A stretch of DNA of 19,412 bases from Geminocystis sp050753365 (GTDB lineage Bacteria > Cyanobacteriota > Cyanobacteriia > Cyanobacteriales > Cyanobacteriaceae): NCBI RefSeq assembly GCF_050753365.1, contig NZ_JBLZFY010000080.1, positions 1-19,412 of the forward strand. Direction: 5' to 3'. Below, in pieces: positions 1 to 5,917 of this stretch. Under the pieces are notes generated by a model, which was given only the letters and a program-made list of their open reading frames with translations, was not told the origin of the DNA and searched no databases. Every line of letters begins with the position of its first letter. Position 1 is the first letter of the stretch. The position numbers were made by a program, and so were the translations under genes.

Positions 1-36
1 CTCTTCCCCCTCTTCCCCCTCTTTCCCCCTCTCTCT
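1..36. repeat. C/T-rich tandem repeat at the left edge
   Basis: A polypyrimidine stretch built from TCTTCCCCC units with a period of about 9 bp (tctt at 2-5, 11-14 and 20-23). It runs to the window edge, so its full length is unknown. It lies upstream of the MlaE-type gene and no coding potential is seen in it. Confidence 0.6.
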
Positions 37-73
37 TCTACCTATCCACCTGTCTCCTAGTCTTCTAACTAAA

Positions 74-838
74 GTGAATAAATTATTTGAACGTTTACTA
101 TCAGGAATATTTTTAGCAGGACAAATATTAGTTCACATTTTACAGGCTAAAATTTACCGTAATAATACCTTAGATCAAATGGCTTTTGTCGGTCCTGCTT
201 CCGTTGGCATTGCTCTGATTACCTCCGCTTCTGTCGGCATGGTATTCACTATTCAAGTGGCAAGGGAATTTATCTATTTCGGAGCAACTACCGCAGTAGG
301 AGGGGTTTTAGCTTTAGCCTTAACCCGGGAATTAGTACCAGTTTTAACAGCAGTAGTTTTAGCAGGAAGGGTGGGAAGTGCTTTTGCCGCCGAGATAGGT
401 ACGATGAAAGTTACAGAACAAATTGATGCTTTATATGTGTTAAGAACCGATCCTGTGGACTATTTAGTTACACCGAGAGTTATTGCTTGTTCTCTCATGT
501 TACCAGTGTTAAGTATGCTTTCTCTGGTGGTGGGTATGGGAGCAGGTTTAATTATTTCTGATACGGTTTATGATATTTCTAGCACTATTTTTCTCGATTC
601 TGTTAAGAATTTCGTCAAAATGTGGGATGTCATTGTTTGTATCATTAAATCGATCGTATTTGGTGCGATTATCGCAGTAATTGGTTGCAATTGGGGCTTG
701 ACAACTACAGGGGGGGCTAAAGGAGTAGGTCGATCGACCACAGAAGCCGTAGTTATTTCGTTAATCTCAATATTTGTGACTAACTTTTTTCTCTCGTGGT
801 TAATGTTTCAGGGTACGGGGAGCGCCGTCATTGAATAG
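74..838 (+). CDS. MlaE-family ABC transporter permease (Ycf63-type)
   Basis: Inner-membrane permease of an Mla/TGD-type ABC transporter. The family moves phospholipids or other lipids between the membranes with an ATPase (MlaF type) and an MCE-domain protein (MlaD type). The 254 residues fit the whole MlaE domain: an amphipathic N-terminus, a conserved GMVFTIQVARE stretch (about residues 55-65), the family core from TRELVPVLTAVVLAGRVG through AAEIGTMKVTEQIDAL (the EQID coupling-helix motif), and hydrophobic helices to the end. In cyanobacteria and plastids the homologue is Ycf63. The start is GTG at 74, close to the window edge and without a clear Shine-Dalgarno. No ATPase or MCE gene is in view, as is usual in cyanobacteria where the parts are scattered. 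The family call is firm; the substrate is not known from sequence. Confidence 0.93.
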   Translation: MNKLFERLLSGIFLAGQILVHILQAKIYRNNTLDQMAFVGPASVGIALITSASVGMVFTIQVAREFIYFGATTAVGGVLALALTRELVPVLTAVVLAGRVGSAFAAEIGTMKVTEQIDALYVLRTDPVDYLVTPRVIACSLMLPVLSMLSLVVGMGAGLIISDTVYDISSTIFLDSVKNFVKMWDVIVCIIKSIVFGAIIAVIGCNWGLTTTGGAKGVGRSTTEAVVISLISIFVTNFFLSWLMFQGTGSAVIE

Positions 839-940
839 AGACAGAATAGTTAAGTATTGAAAAAGGATTTTGAGAGGCGAAAAGATGTTAATATTTTGTA
901 ACAAATATTGATAAAATTTTTCATTGGGATATTAAAAATT

Positions 941-1315
941 ATGTATTATTTACCTGAACCCCCTATAGGTTTATTATTTTTTGGCTTTTTTATAGGAGTA
1001 AGTTGTGGTTTAGCGTTTCAATCCACCTTAAAACAACAAGTAATGAAATGGAGTCAGCAAGGTAAACAGGGAATTAAAGCTGATTTATCAGAAATGTCTG
1101 TTTTATTAATGCCTTTTTGGGGTATGTGTATTGGTATTTGCATTTTTCTTGCAGGAGGCTTGGAAATTTTTATTTATAGTCGATCGATTTCCTATATATT
1201 TGCAGGTACTTTAACTTTGTTAACGGCAGGTTTAATTTGGACTCAGTTAAAAAAATTAATTATCCAATTATTAGAAGGTGGCTCACAAGCCTTAGATTTA
1301 GACGCTTTTTATTAA
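941..1315 (+). CDS. Small integral membrane protein of unknown function
   Basis: About 124 residues from the ATG at 941. The frame is open further upstream to a TTG at 908, which would add 11 residues. I prefer the ATG because the protein then starts MYYLPEPPIG just before the first membrane segment, and the extra residues look like translated spacer. Three hydrophobic segments are visible: around IGLLFFGFFIGVSCGLAF, around LLMPFWGMCIGICIFLAGG, and around ISYIFAGTLTLLTAGLIW. A basic, polar stretch (KQQVMKWSQQGKQGIK) lies between the first two. It follows the MlaE-type gene on the same strand after about 100 bp, so cotranscription is possible but unproven. I do not recognise the family and assign no function. 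Confidence 0.7.
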   Translation: MYYLPEPPIGLLFFGFFIGVSCGLAFQSTLKQQVMKWSQQGKQGIKADLSEMSVLLMPFWGMCIGICIFLAGGLEIFIYSRSISYIFAGTLTLLTAGLIWTQLKKLIIQLLEGGSQALDLDAFY

Positions 1316-1327
1316 GCTAGAATCATC

Positions 1328-1362
1328 AGAATTAAGAATTAAGAATTAAGAATTAAGAATTA
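1328..1362. repeat. Heptamer array (AGAATTA)x5
   Basis: Five perfect head-to-tail copies of AGAATTA. This matches the short tandemly repeated repetitive (STRR) sequences known from cyanobacteria, which are heptameric. It ends one base before the left terminus of the inverted-repeat element at 1364. Confidence 0.85.
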
Positions 1363-1363
1363 T

Positions 1364-1564
1364 GGTTCTTCTACTTTCAGTATGATAAATTATTTATTGA
1401 CATAGGGCAAAGTGCAATGGGCAATGGGCAATGGGCAATGGGCAAAGGAAGTTATCAAAATAATAAATGATAAAATTTGCACTTTTGTTTAAATATAACG
1501 CTTATTATATAAAGTTTATAGCTTTTATTTTCTGTTAATTTTGCATAGCTACTGTAGAAGAGCC
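1364..1564. mobile_element. MITE-like element, about 201 bp, imperfect terminal inverted repeats
   Basis: The left end reads GGTTCTTCTACTTTCAGTAT and the reverse complement of the right end reads GGCTCTTCTACAGTAGCTAT; both continue into an A/T-rich stretch. The ends match at GGYTCTTCTAC and at TAT further in. There is no ORF inside. A second copy at 16242-16426 is alignable at both ends and inside (a GGCAAA-rich section followed by TCAAAATTAATA-like sequence). The flanking octamers AGAATTAT (1356-1363) and AAAACTAT (1565-1572) agree at 6 of 8 positions, a possible decayed target duplication. The GGCTCTTC-type ends recall ISL3-family insertion sequences, so this could be a non-autonomous derivative; that assignment is an inference. 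Confidence 0.6.
1405..1446. repeat. Heptamer array (GGGCAAT)x6, inside the MITE-like element
   Basis: Six heptamers: GGGCAAA, GTGCAAT, three GGGCAAT and a final GGGCAAA. The corresponding place in the other copy of the element (about 16282-16312) is also GGCAAA-rich but not regularly repeated, so the array has expanded or decayed within the element. Confidence 0.8.
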
Positions 1565-1570
1565 AAAACT

Positions 1571-1632
1571 ATTCACTATTCACTCTTCCCTTTTCCCTTT
1601 TCCCTTTTCCCTTTTCCCTTTTCCCTTTTCCC
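1571..1632. repeat. Heptamer arrays (ATTCACT)x2 and (CCCTTTT)x6
   Basis: Two ATTCACT units (1571-1584) are followed by six perfect CCCTTTT units from 1588 to 1629 plus a partial CCC. The array lies about 35 bp beyond the stop codon of dndC, which runs toward it on the minus strand. Read on the minus strand it is a purine tract (AAAAGGG)n. Confidence 0.85.
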
Positions 1633-1667
1633 TCTCTTCATCAAAATACTTTTTTAGCACCACCTAG

Positions 1668-3215
1668 TTACAGATTTTTTTCGGAAGAAAATTTCATATT
1701 TCCCCATGTGAGTTTTTGTTGTAAGGTTTTAATATCTCCCTGTTTAGCGGCGTTTTTTATCTCTCTAATATAGTGGGCGTTGGCAATGGCTTCTTCTTTA
1801 GAGCGAGAGCTGGTTTCAAAGCATTTTTCTAGGGCTTGATAAATACCGATACGGCGAATTTTGGTAAAATATTGACGCTCAATATCTAATAATTTAGTCA
1901 TTAATTCTAACTGCATTTCGTCTTCGCATAAGTCTTGTAAAATATCCCATTCTTCTTTGCCTAAAAGACTATTTCCTGCCCCAATTCTGGGATCAATAAA
2001 TTCTTGATTTTTGATTTCTTGATAAATACGAGGTAAACTATCGTCAAATTCGTGTTTTTCTTCTAACCAAATACGTCTAATCTCGCTTAATTCTTCTGTG
2101 GTAATTAGAGATACATTTTTAAATTCATCAGGGGCGAATTTCCTAATATTTTCTTCTGCTTCTAATACCTTTGTTAACCAGTATTCTCGCCATTTTTTGA
2201 CATAAGGTCCTGGAATTGGCTCGATCGAAACTTCTCCGTCCACATTACGCTCAAATAGTTCTACTTTCCCGTAAATTCGCCGAAAATCTCGCTTATCTCG
2301 ATCGTTTTTGATGTCCAATTCATTACGAATATCTAATAAAGGTTGTAACCATTCTTTATCTTCGTCATTTTGAATCATTGCCTCCATAGATTTATCTTTA
2401 CTTACCATCGTGCATACCCAACAACCGAAACGAGAATCACCACAGCTAGGGGTAGATGTATCCACCACCAAAGGGCATTCATTATCCGCCGTTGCACCAC
2501 GATAGAGGGTAAATAAATCTTGATTGTCTCCCCCCCAAGGGTTTTGCCATTGCAACAGGTACAACCAAACTTCGTCAGTACGCCAGTCTTCAATGGGGGT
2601 GTAAATGTAAGAGTTAGGTAAATTAGAATTGAGGTTTAAACGGTCACGAAATCTACCTTTGGCGTGTTTTTCCATATTTTTCGATCGAGCGACACTCTCG
2701 GCTTTTCTAACCCCCAATACGAGGATAATTTCCCCATGATTGCGCACGGTTTCTCGGATAAAATTATCCGCAGGTTTAATTTTCATTCTGTCGGTACACC
2801 AACGAAAGCCTTGACGGGGTGCAGGATAGCCCTTGCCGATTAAACATACCCAAAAGCTATCTTTTACCGCAGGGGTAAGTAAATGAGGCTCAAAGGGCAT
2901 TTGTTTCTCTTTAGCGGTGATTGCCATGCGTTGCAGACAACCTTTTACCCAATGGGCAACAATGGGATTTTCTACTAATGTATCAGTAGTAATTACATAA
3001 ATTTTTTTTTGTCGTTTTTCTACGGGTAACAGTTCGATCGCATTCCAAATTAACTGTACAATACAGGAACTATCTTTTCCACCACTATAACCAATAACCC
3101 AAGGGAGATGATCTTGACAATACAATTCCTGAATTTCGGCTGTTAAAATATCAATATCTGTTACTAATTCTTCTAAACTACGAGGGGGAAAAAGAGGAAT
3201 TTGGGTATTATTCAT
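1668..3215 (-). CDS. dndC: DNA phosphorothioation sulfurtransferase DndC
   Basis: PAPS-reductase-like ATP pyrophosphatase of the Dnd system, which activates the DNA backbone so that a non-bridging oxygen can be replaced by sulfur. The PP-loop SGGKDS is at residues 44-49, and a second conserved stretch QGFRWCTDRMK surrounds C140. A cysteine cluster follows at C247, C258, C265 and C268 (SCGDSRFGCWVC), fitting the Fe-S cluster of DndC. The C-terminal third is charged and helical. At 515 residues it is full length for DndC rather than the roughly 250 residues of assimilatory CysH. The ATG at 3213-3215 is chosen; no strong Shine-Dalgarno is seen. No dndB, dndD, dndE or dndA-type cysteine desulfurase is present in this window, so the gene stands alone here. 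The family call is strong; the activity of the pathway in this organism is uncertain. Confidence 0.92.
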   Translation of the reverse strand: MNNTQIPLFPPRSLEELVTDIDILTAEIQELYCQDHLPWVIGYSGGKDSSCIVQLIWNAIELLPVEKRQKKIYVITTDTLVENPIVAHWVKGCLQRMAITAKEKQMPFEPHLLTPAVKDSFWVCLIGKGYPAPRQGFRWCTDRMKIKPADNFIRETVRNHGEIILVLGVRKAESVARSKNMEKHAKGRFRDRLNLNSNLPNSYIYTPIEDWRTDEVWLYLLQWQNPWGGDNQDLFTLYRGATADNECPLVVDTSTPSCGDSRFGCWVCTMVSKDKSMEAMIQNDEDKEWLQPLLDIRNELDIKNDRDKRDFRRIYGKVELFERNVDGEVSIEPIPGPYVKKWREYWLTKVLEAEENIRKFAPDEFKNVSLITTEELSEIRRIWLEEKHEFDDSLPRIYQEIKNQEFIDPRIGAGNSLLGKEEWDILQDLCEDEMQLELMTKLLDIERQYFTKIRRIGIYQALEKCFETSSRSKEEAIANAHYIREIKNAAKQGDIKTLQQKLTWGNMKFSSEKNL

Positions 3216-3368
3216 AAATGATGTGGAGGTTAAGTTTTAGGGAATAATAGGGGATAGATAATAGTTATTTTCAAGAATTAATCAAAAATGAACAATCAGC
3301 TATGAATTAACATCTTAACAGTTTAAAGGAAATATCACAATCAATGAGTAGCGAGTTCGATCGAAAAT

Positions 3369-3875
3369 ATGACACAAACTAGATATAATCAAGCGGTGAA
3401 AAAAATCAAAAAACCCAGAAATATAGGTAGATATTGGCATTATTATCGCTTAAAATTACTAAGAATAAAAGAGCATCCCCATAGAATAGCAAGGGGTTTT
3501 GCCTCTGGAGTTTTTGCAGGTTGTTTTCCCCTTATCGGTTTACAATTTATTCTGGCAATTATGATCGCTTTAATGGTACGAGGTAATAAATTTACTGCTA
3601 TTTTGGGTACATGGATTAGTAACCCTTTTACCTATGTTCCTTTATTTTTTTTGAATTTTCAAGTAGGTAAATTAATTCTCAGTTTTTTTCTAAATAATCA
3701 TGATTTAGATTTTCATTGGGATTCTTTAACAGAATTAAAAGAGGTGGGAAGTGAAATCACTATTACTATACTATTAGGCTCTTTTATTGTTGGTTTATGT
3801 TTTAGTTCGATCGCCTATTATTTAGTGATTAATATTTTCAAAAAAAACTCAAAAAACATCTTAAAAATTAAGTAA
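3369..3875 (+). CDS. DUF2062 domain membrane protein
   Basis: 168 residues. The N-terminus is very basic (lysine- and arginine-rich, residues 1-45) and is followed by the DUF2062 core RIARGFASGVFAGCFPLIGL and a conserved GTWISNPFTYVPLFF stretch. Three hydrophobic segments are visible: about residues 45-68, 80-105 and a C-terminal one around TILLGSFIVGLCFSSIAYYL. The domain is found in bacterial inner-membrane proteins, sometimes fused to glycosyltransferases; alone, as here, its function is unknown. The gene starts about 150 bp from the divergent dndC. A CGATCG palindrome lies just upstream of the ATG and no clear Shine-Dalgarno is present. Its 3' end faces the hemerythrin gene, with 20 bp between stop codons. 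Confidence 0.88.
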   Translation: MTQTRYNQAVKKIKKPRNIGRYWHYYRLKLLRIKEHPHRIARGFASGVFAGCFPLIGLQFILAIMIALMVRGNKFTAILGTWISNPFTYVPLFFLNFQVGKLILSFFLNNHDLDFHWDSLTELKEVGSEITITILLGSFIVGLCFSSIAYYLVINIFKKNSKNILKIK

Positions 3876-3895
3876 AAAACTAGATATTTTGACAT

Positions 3896-4342
3896 TTATT
3901 CATCTACAAGAAGAGCCATTTCTTCTTTTTTCAGAGCTTCTTGTTCTCTCAAATACTTAAATAATTTAAAGTCTTCTCCTTTGATGTGATGGGCTAACCA
4001 TTGATTTAAAAAGTGTAATAATTCAATGTTAATATTAACATCTCCAGAGACGAATTTTGCTCTTAAATCTTTAACTTTATCGGTCAAATCTTTATGAATT
4101 TTTTTGTGTTCTTGATAACGAGGATAACGTTTTGATAACATGAAAAATTCTTCATCAGTAAAGTGTTGAATTGTATATTTAATTAATTCATCTAAAGTAT
4201 TTTTTAATACATCTTTTCCATGACCTTTTTTCATGGCATCATGTAATTTATTTACTATTTCAAATAATTTTTGATGTTCCTCATCGACTTTTTTATTTCC
4301 TGTATAATATTCAGGACTCCATTTAGCAAATACTAAACTCAT
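3896..4342 (-). CDS. Bacteriohemerythrin
   Basis: Single-domain, non-heme di-iron O2-binding protein of 148 residues, about the usual length for bacterial hemerythrins. All seven expected iron ligands are visible: H23 (VDEEHQKLF), H60 and E64 (HFTDEE), H79 and H83 (HKKIH), H119 and D124 (WLAHHIKGED). No signal peptide or membrane segment is seen, so it should be cytosolic. Likely roles are oxygen storage or delivery, oxygen sensing or protection of iron enzymes; sequence cannot choose among them. A Shine-Dalgarno AAGAGGA sits about 10 nt before the ATG, which fixes the start. It lies downstream of tRNA-Thr on the same strand, with about 150 bp between them, and converges with the DUF2062 gene. 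Confidence 0.95.
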   Translation of the reverse strand: MSLVFAKWSPEYYTGNKKVDEEHQKLFEIVNKLHDAMKKGHGKDVLKNTLDELIKYTIQHFTDEEFFMLSKRYPRYQEHKKIHKDLTDKVKDLRAKFVSGDVNINIELLHFLNQWLAHHIKGEDFKLFKYLREQEALKKEEMALLVDE

Positions 4343-4439
4343 AAGTCTTTATTCCTCTTGAATTTCGATCGACCTCTATATTATGCACTTGATTCATGAA
4401 TCCGAAACAATCAATTTATGAATTCTTGTAATGATTTTT

Positions 4440-4479
4440 GACTCTTCTACAGTAGTTATGCAAAATTAATTGATAAATA
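4440..4479. repeat. Solo end of the GGYTCTTCTAC dispersed element
   Basis: GACTCTTCTACAGTAGTTAT followed by GCAAAATTAA matches the reverse complement of the right end of the element at 1364-1564 over about 30 bp with two or three differences. No partner end in inverted orientation is found before or within tRNA-Thr, so this is a remnant or a solo end. It lies between the tRNA and hemerythrin genes. Confidence 0.6.
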
Positions 4480-4494
4480 CAAGATTAAGATGTA

Positions 4495-4567
4495 AGCTAC
4501 CTACGAGACTTGAACTCGTAACCTATTCATTACGAATGAATTGCTCTGCCAATTGAGCTAAGGTAGC
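4495..4567 (-). tRNA. tRNA-Thr (anticodon CGU)
   Basis: Read on the minus strand, the 73 nt fold into a full cloverleaf: acceptor stem GCTACCT/AGGTAGC, D stem GCTC/GAGC with AATTGGCA in the loop, anticodon stem ATTCA/TGAAT with loop TTCGTAA (anticodon CGT, reading ACG), a 5-nt variable loop AGGTT, and T stem ACGAG/CTCGT with loop TTCAAGT. The discriminator base is T. CCA is not encoded. No integrase or att duplication is seen around it. Confidence 0.97.
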
Positions 4568-4657
4568 AACGATAGTTTTATTAAAGTCAAATAAGATTAT
4601 AACATAATTGAGACAAAATAATAAATGATAAACAATTAATTACAGGGCAACCCATAC

Positions 4658-4678
4658 TATACTTAGCAAGAGTATAAT
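4658..4678 (+). promoter_or_regulatory. Possible coxB promoter: -10 box overlapping an inverted repeat
   Basis: TATAAT at 4673-4678 is a consensus -10 hexamer on the coxB strand, 160 bp before the GTG start. A good -35 is not visible at the expected distance. An inverted repeat TATACT-7nt-AGTATA (4658-4676) overlaps the -10 box and could be an operator or a chance feature. The leader would include the repeat end at 4704-4738. Confidence 0.3.
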
Positions 4679-4703
4679 TCTTTTTCACTCCTTCAAAATT
4701 TTT

Positions 4704-4738
4704 GGTTCTTCTATTTTGAACATGATAAATTATTGATA
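4704..4738 (+). repeat. Solo left end of the GGYTCTTCTAC dispersed element, just upstream of coxB
   Basis: GGTTCTTCTATTTTGAACAT then GATAAATTATTGAT closely matches the left ends at 1364 and 16242. It points toward coxB, and a TTG inside it (4733) opens the coxB frame early, which could mislead start calling. No matching right end follows. Confidence 0.6.
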
Positions 4739-4837
4739 CAAAATGTCAAGCAATCCTTAAGAGAATGCAACATCTCAGAAAATATATCTTATCCTAAGAA
4801 AGAGAAGTTAATTATTAAATGGATAGGATTAACAACA

Positions 4838-5782
4838 GTGAATATTCCGGGTAATATTATCACACTGATAGCAGGTATTTTACTAACTCTAATCAGTTTG
4901 TGGTATGGACAGAATCACGGCTTAATGCCAGTAGAAGCCTCCGAAGGCGCAGCTCAAGTGGACGGATTGTTTAATCTGATGATGACGATCGCAACGGGGT
5001 TATTCCTGATTGTAGAGGGGGTTTTAGTCTATTGCTTAATCAAATTTAGGCGTAAAAAAGGCGACAAAACCGACGGACCTGGTATCGAAGGTAATGTACC
5101 CTTAGAGATAGTCTGGACTGCCATTCCTACCGTCATTGTCTTTATTTTGGCGCTCTATAGCTTTGAAGTATATAACAATCTTGGTGGTTTAGACCCAGAA
5201 ACCTCCAGAGACTTCCCCCAAGAAGAAATGCAGATGGCTGAAAATCAAGGGAAAATGGTTGCCTATAATCCCCATCAAGGGCATTTATCTTTAGGTATCG
5301 GTAACTCCAAAGCAGACTTAGAAGTAGAAGTTAATGGTATTCAATACGCATGGATTTTTACTTATCCTGACTCTGGTGTTATTTCTGGCGAACTTCATGT
5401 ACCCGTTAACAAACAAGTGAAACTCACCATGAAAGCAGGAGATGTCATTCACGCTTTTTGGGTACCTCAACTGAGACTAAAACAAGACGTATTGCCGGGT
5501 AGAGACTCCGCTTTAGCCTTTAGTGCCAATAGAATTGGAGATTATCCGATCGTGTGTGCTGAATTATGTGGTGCGTATCACGGGGGCATGAAAACAACCC
5601 TTCATGTGGAAAGCGAAGAAGACTATCAAAAATGGATTCAAGAGAATACTTTTGCCAGTGCGGAAGAAAAAGCCGATACTATGGCAATGATGACTCAACC
5701 CATGTCAGAAGAAAAACGCTTAGAAATGCACTCTCATCATTTAGGAGTGACACCAGAAACCTTAGCACAACTTCATAATTAA
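4838..5782 (+). CDS. coxB: Cytochrome c oxidase subunit II (CtaC/CoxB)
   Basis: Electron-entry subunit of the aa3-type oxidase, accepting electrons from cytochrome c6 or plastocyanin through CuA. From the GTG at 4838 it has 314 residues. An N-terminal hydrophobic segment (NIITLIAGILLTLISLW), then GQNHGLMPVEASEGAAQVDG, a second membrane helix (about 50-68) and a third (about 90-106) precede the periplasmic/lumenal cupredoxin domain. The CuA ligands are all present: H205, C240, E242, C244, H248 and M251 (CAELCGAYHGGM). The frame is open to a TTG at 4733, but the extra 35 residues look unlike the family and begin in a dispersed repeat. An AGGA Shine-Dalgarno at 4825-4828 is placed nine bases before the GTG, and MNIPGNI fits the cyanobacterial CoxB N-terminus. 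It is first in the coxB-coxA-coxC order. Confidence 0.95.
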   Translation: MNIPGNIITLIAGILLTLISLWYGQNHGLMPVEASEGAAQVDGLFNLMMTIATGLFLIVEGVLVYCLIKFRRKKGDKTDGPGIEGNVPLEIVWTAIPTVIVFILALYSFEVYNNLGGLDPETSRDFPQEEMQMAENQGKMVAYNPHQGHLSLGIGNSKADLEVEVNGIQYAWIFTYPDSGVISGELHVPVNKQVKLTMKAGDVIHAFWVPQLRLKQDVLPGRDSALAFSANRIGDYPIVCAELCGAYHGGMKTTLHVESEEDYQKWIQENTFASAEEKADTMAMMTQPMSEEKRLEMHSHHLGVTPETLAQLHN

Positions 5783-5796
5783 TTAGACTTAAGTAT

Positions 5797-5849
5797 TTGT
5801 GTCGCTTATCAAGGCTTCGGAGATTGCTTCGTACCTCGCAATGACACAA
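5797..5849. repeat. Dispersed repeat bounded by TTGTGTC/GACACAA
   Basis: A 53 bp segment in the coxB-coxA gap. It is bounded by 7-bp inverted repeats and contains GGAGATTGCTTCGTACCTCG followed by CAATGAC. A related sequence occurs in inverted orientation at about 17442-17475 (ACGAGGTAACGAAGCAATCT). Motifs of this type are known as scattered repeats in many bacterial genomes. No function is evident. Confidence 0.6.
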
Positions 5850-5917
5850 TAACCTTATCAGAGCATTTTTGCCATTTTTATTTTTTTCGACAAATAACCA
5901 AGTTTTTTTAATAACTT

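Larger units (their letters stand above)
1316..1667. other. Repeat-rich spacer without genes
   Basis: This 352 bp spacer between two genes with converging 3' ends holds no plausible coding region. It consists almost entirely of repeats: an AGAATTA heptamer array, a ~200 bp inverted-repeat element with a GGGCAAT array inside it, two ATTCACT units and a CCCTTTT array. Each is listed separately. No classical terminator was identified for either flanking gene. Confidence 0.7.

Noticed and set aside
908..940. TTG start at 908 for the small membrane protein
   Set aside because: The added 11 residues have no support, and the ATG at 941 gives a more natural N-terminus; the choice remains uncertain.
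1328..1632. CRISPR array
   Set aside because: The repeats are directly adjacent heptamers without spacers, and no cas genes are present.
1668..3215. Assimilatory PAPS reductase (cysH)
   Set aside because: The protein is about twice the length of CysH and has the DndC-type Cys cluster and long C-terminal region.
4495..4567. tRNA-Thr as an integration site of a genomic island
   Set aside because: No integrase, no duplicated tRNA 3' end and no foreign gene block are present beside it.
4440..4738. Possible single mobile element carrying tRNA-Thr between two repeat ends
   Set aside because: The ends at 4440 and 4704 point the same way instead of facing each other, so they cannot be the two termini of one element.
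5566..5778. Short plus-strand open frame within coxB
   Set aside because: It overlaps the conserved CuA domain of coxB in another frame.
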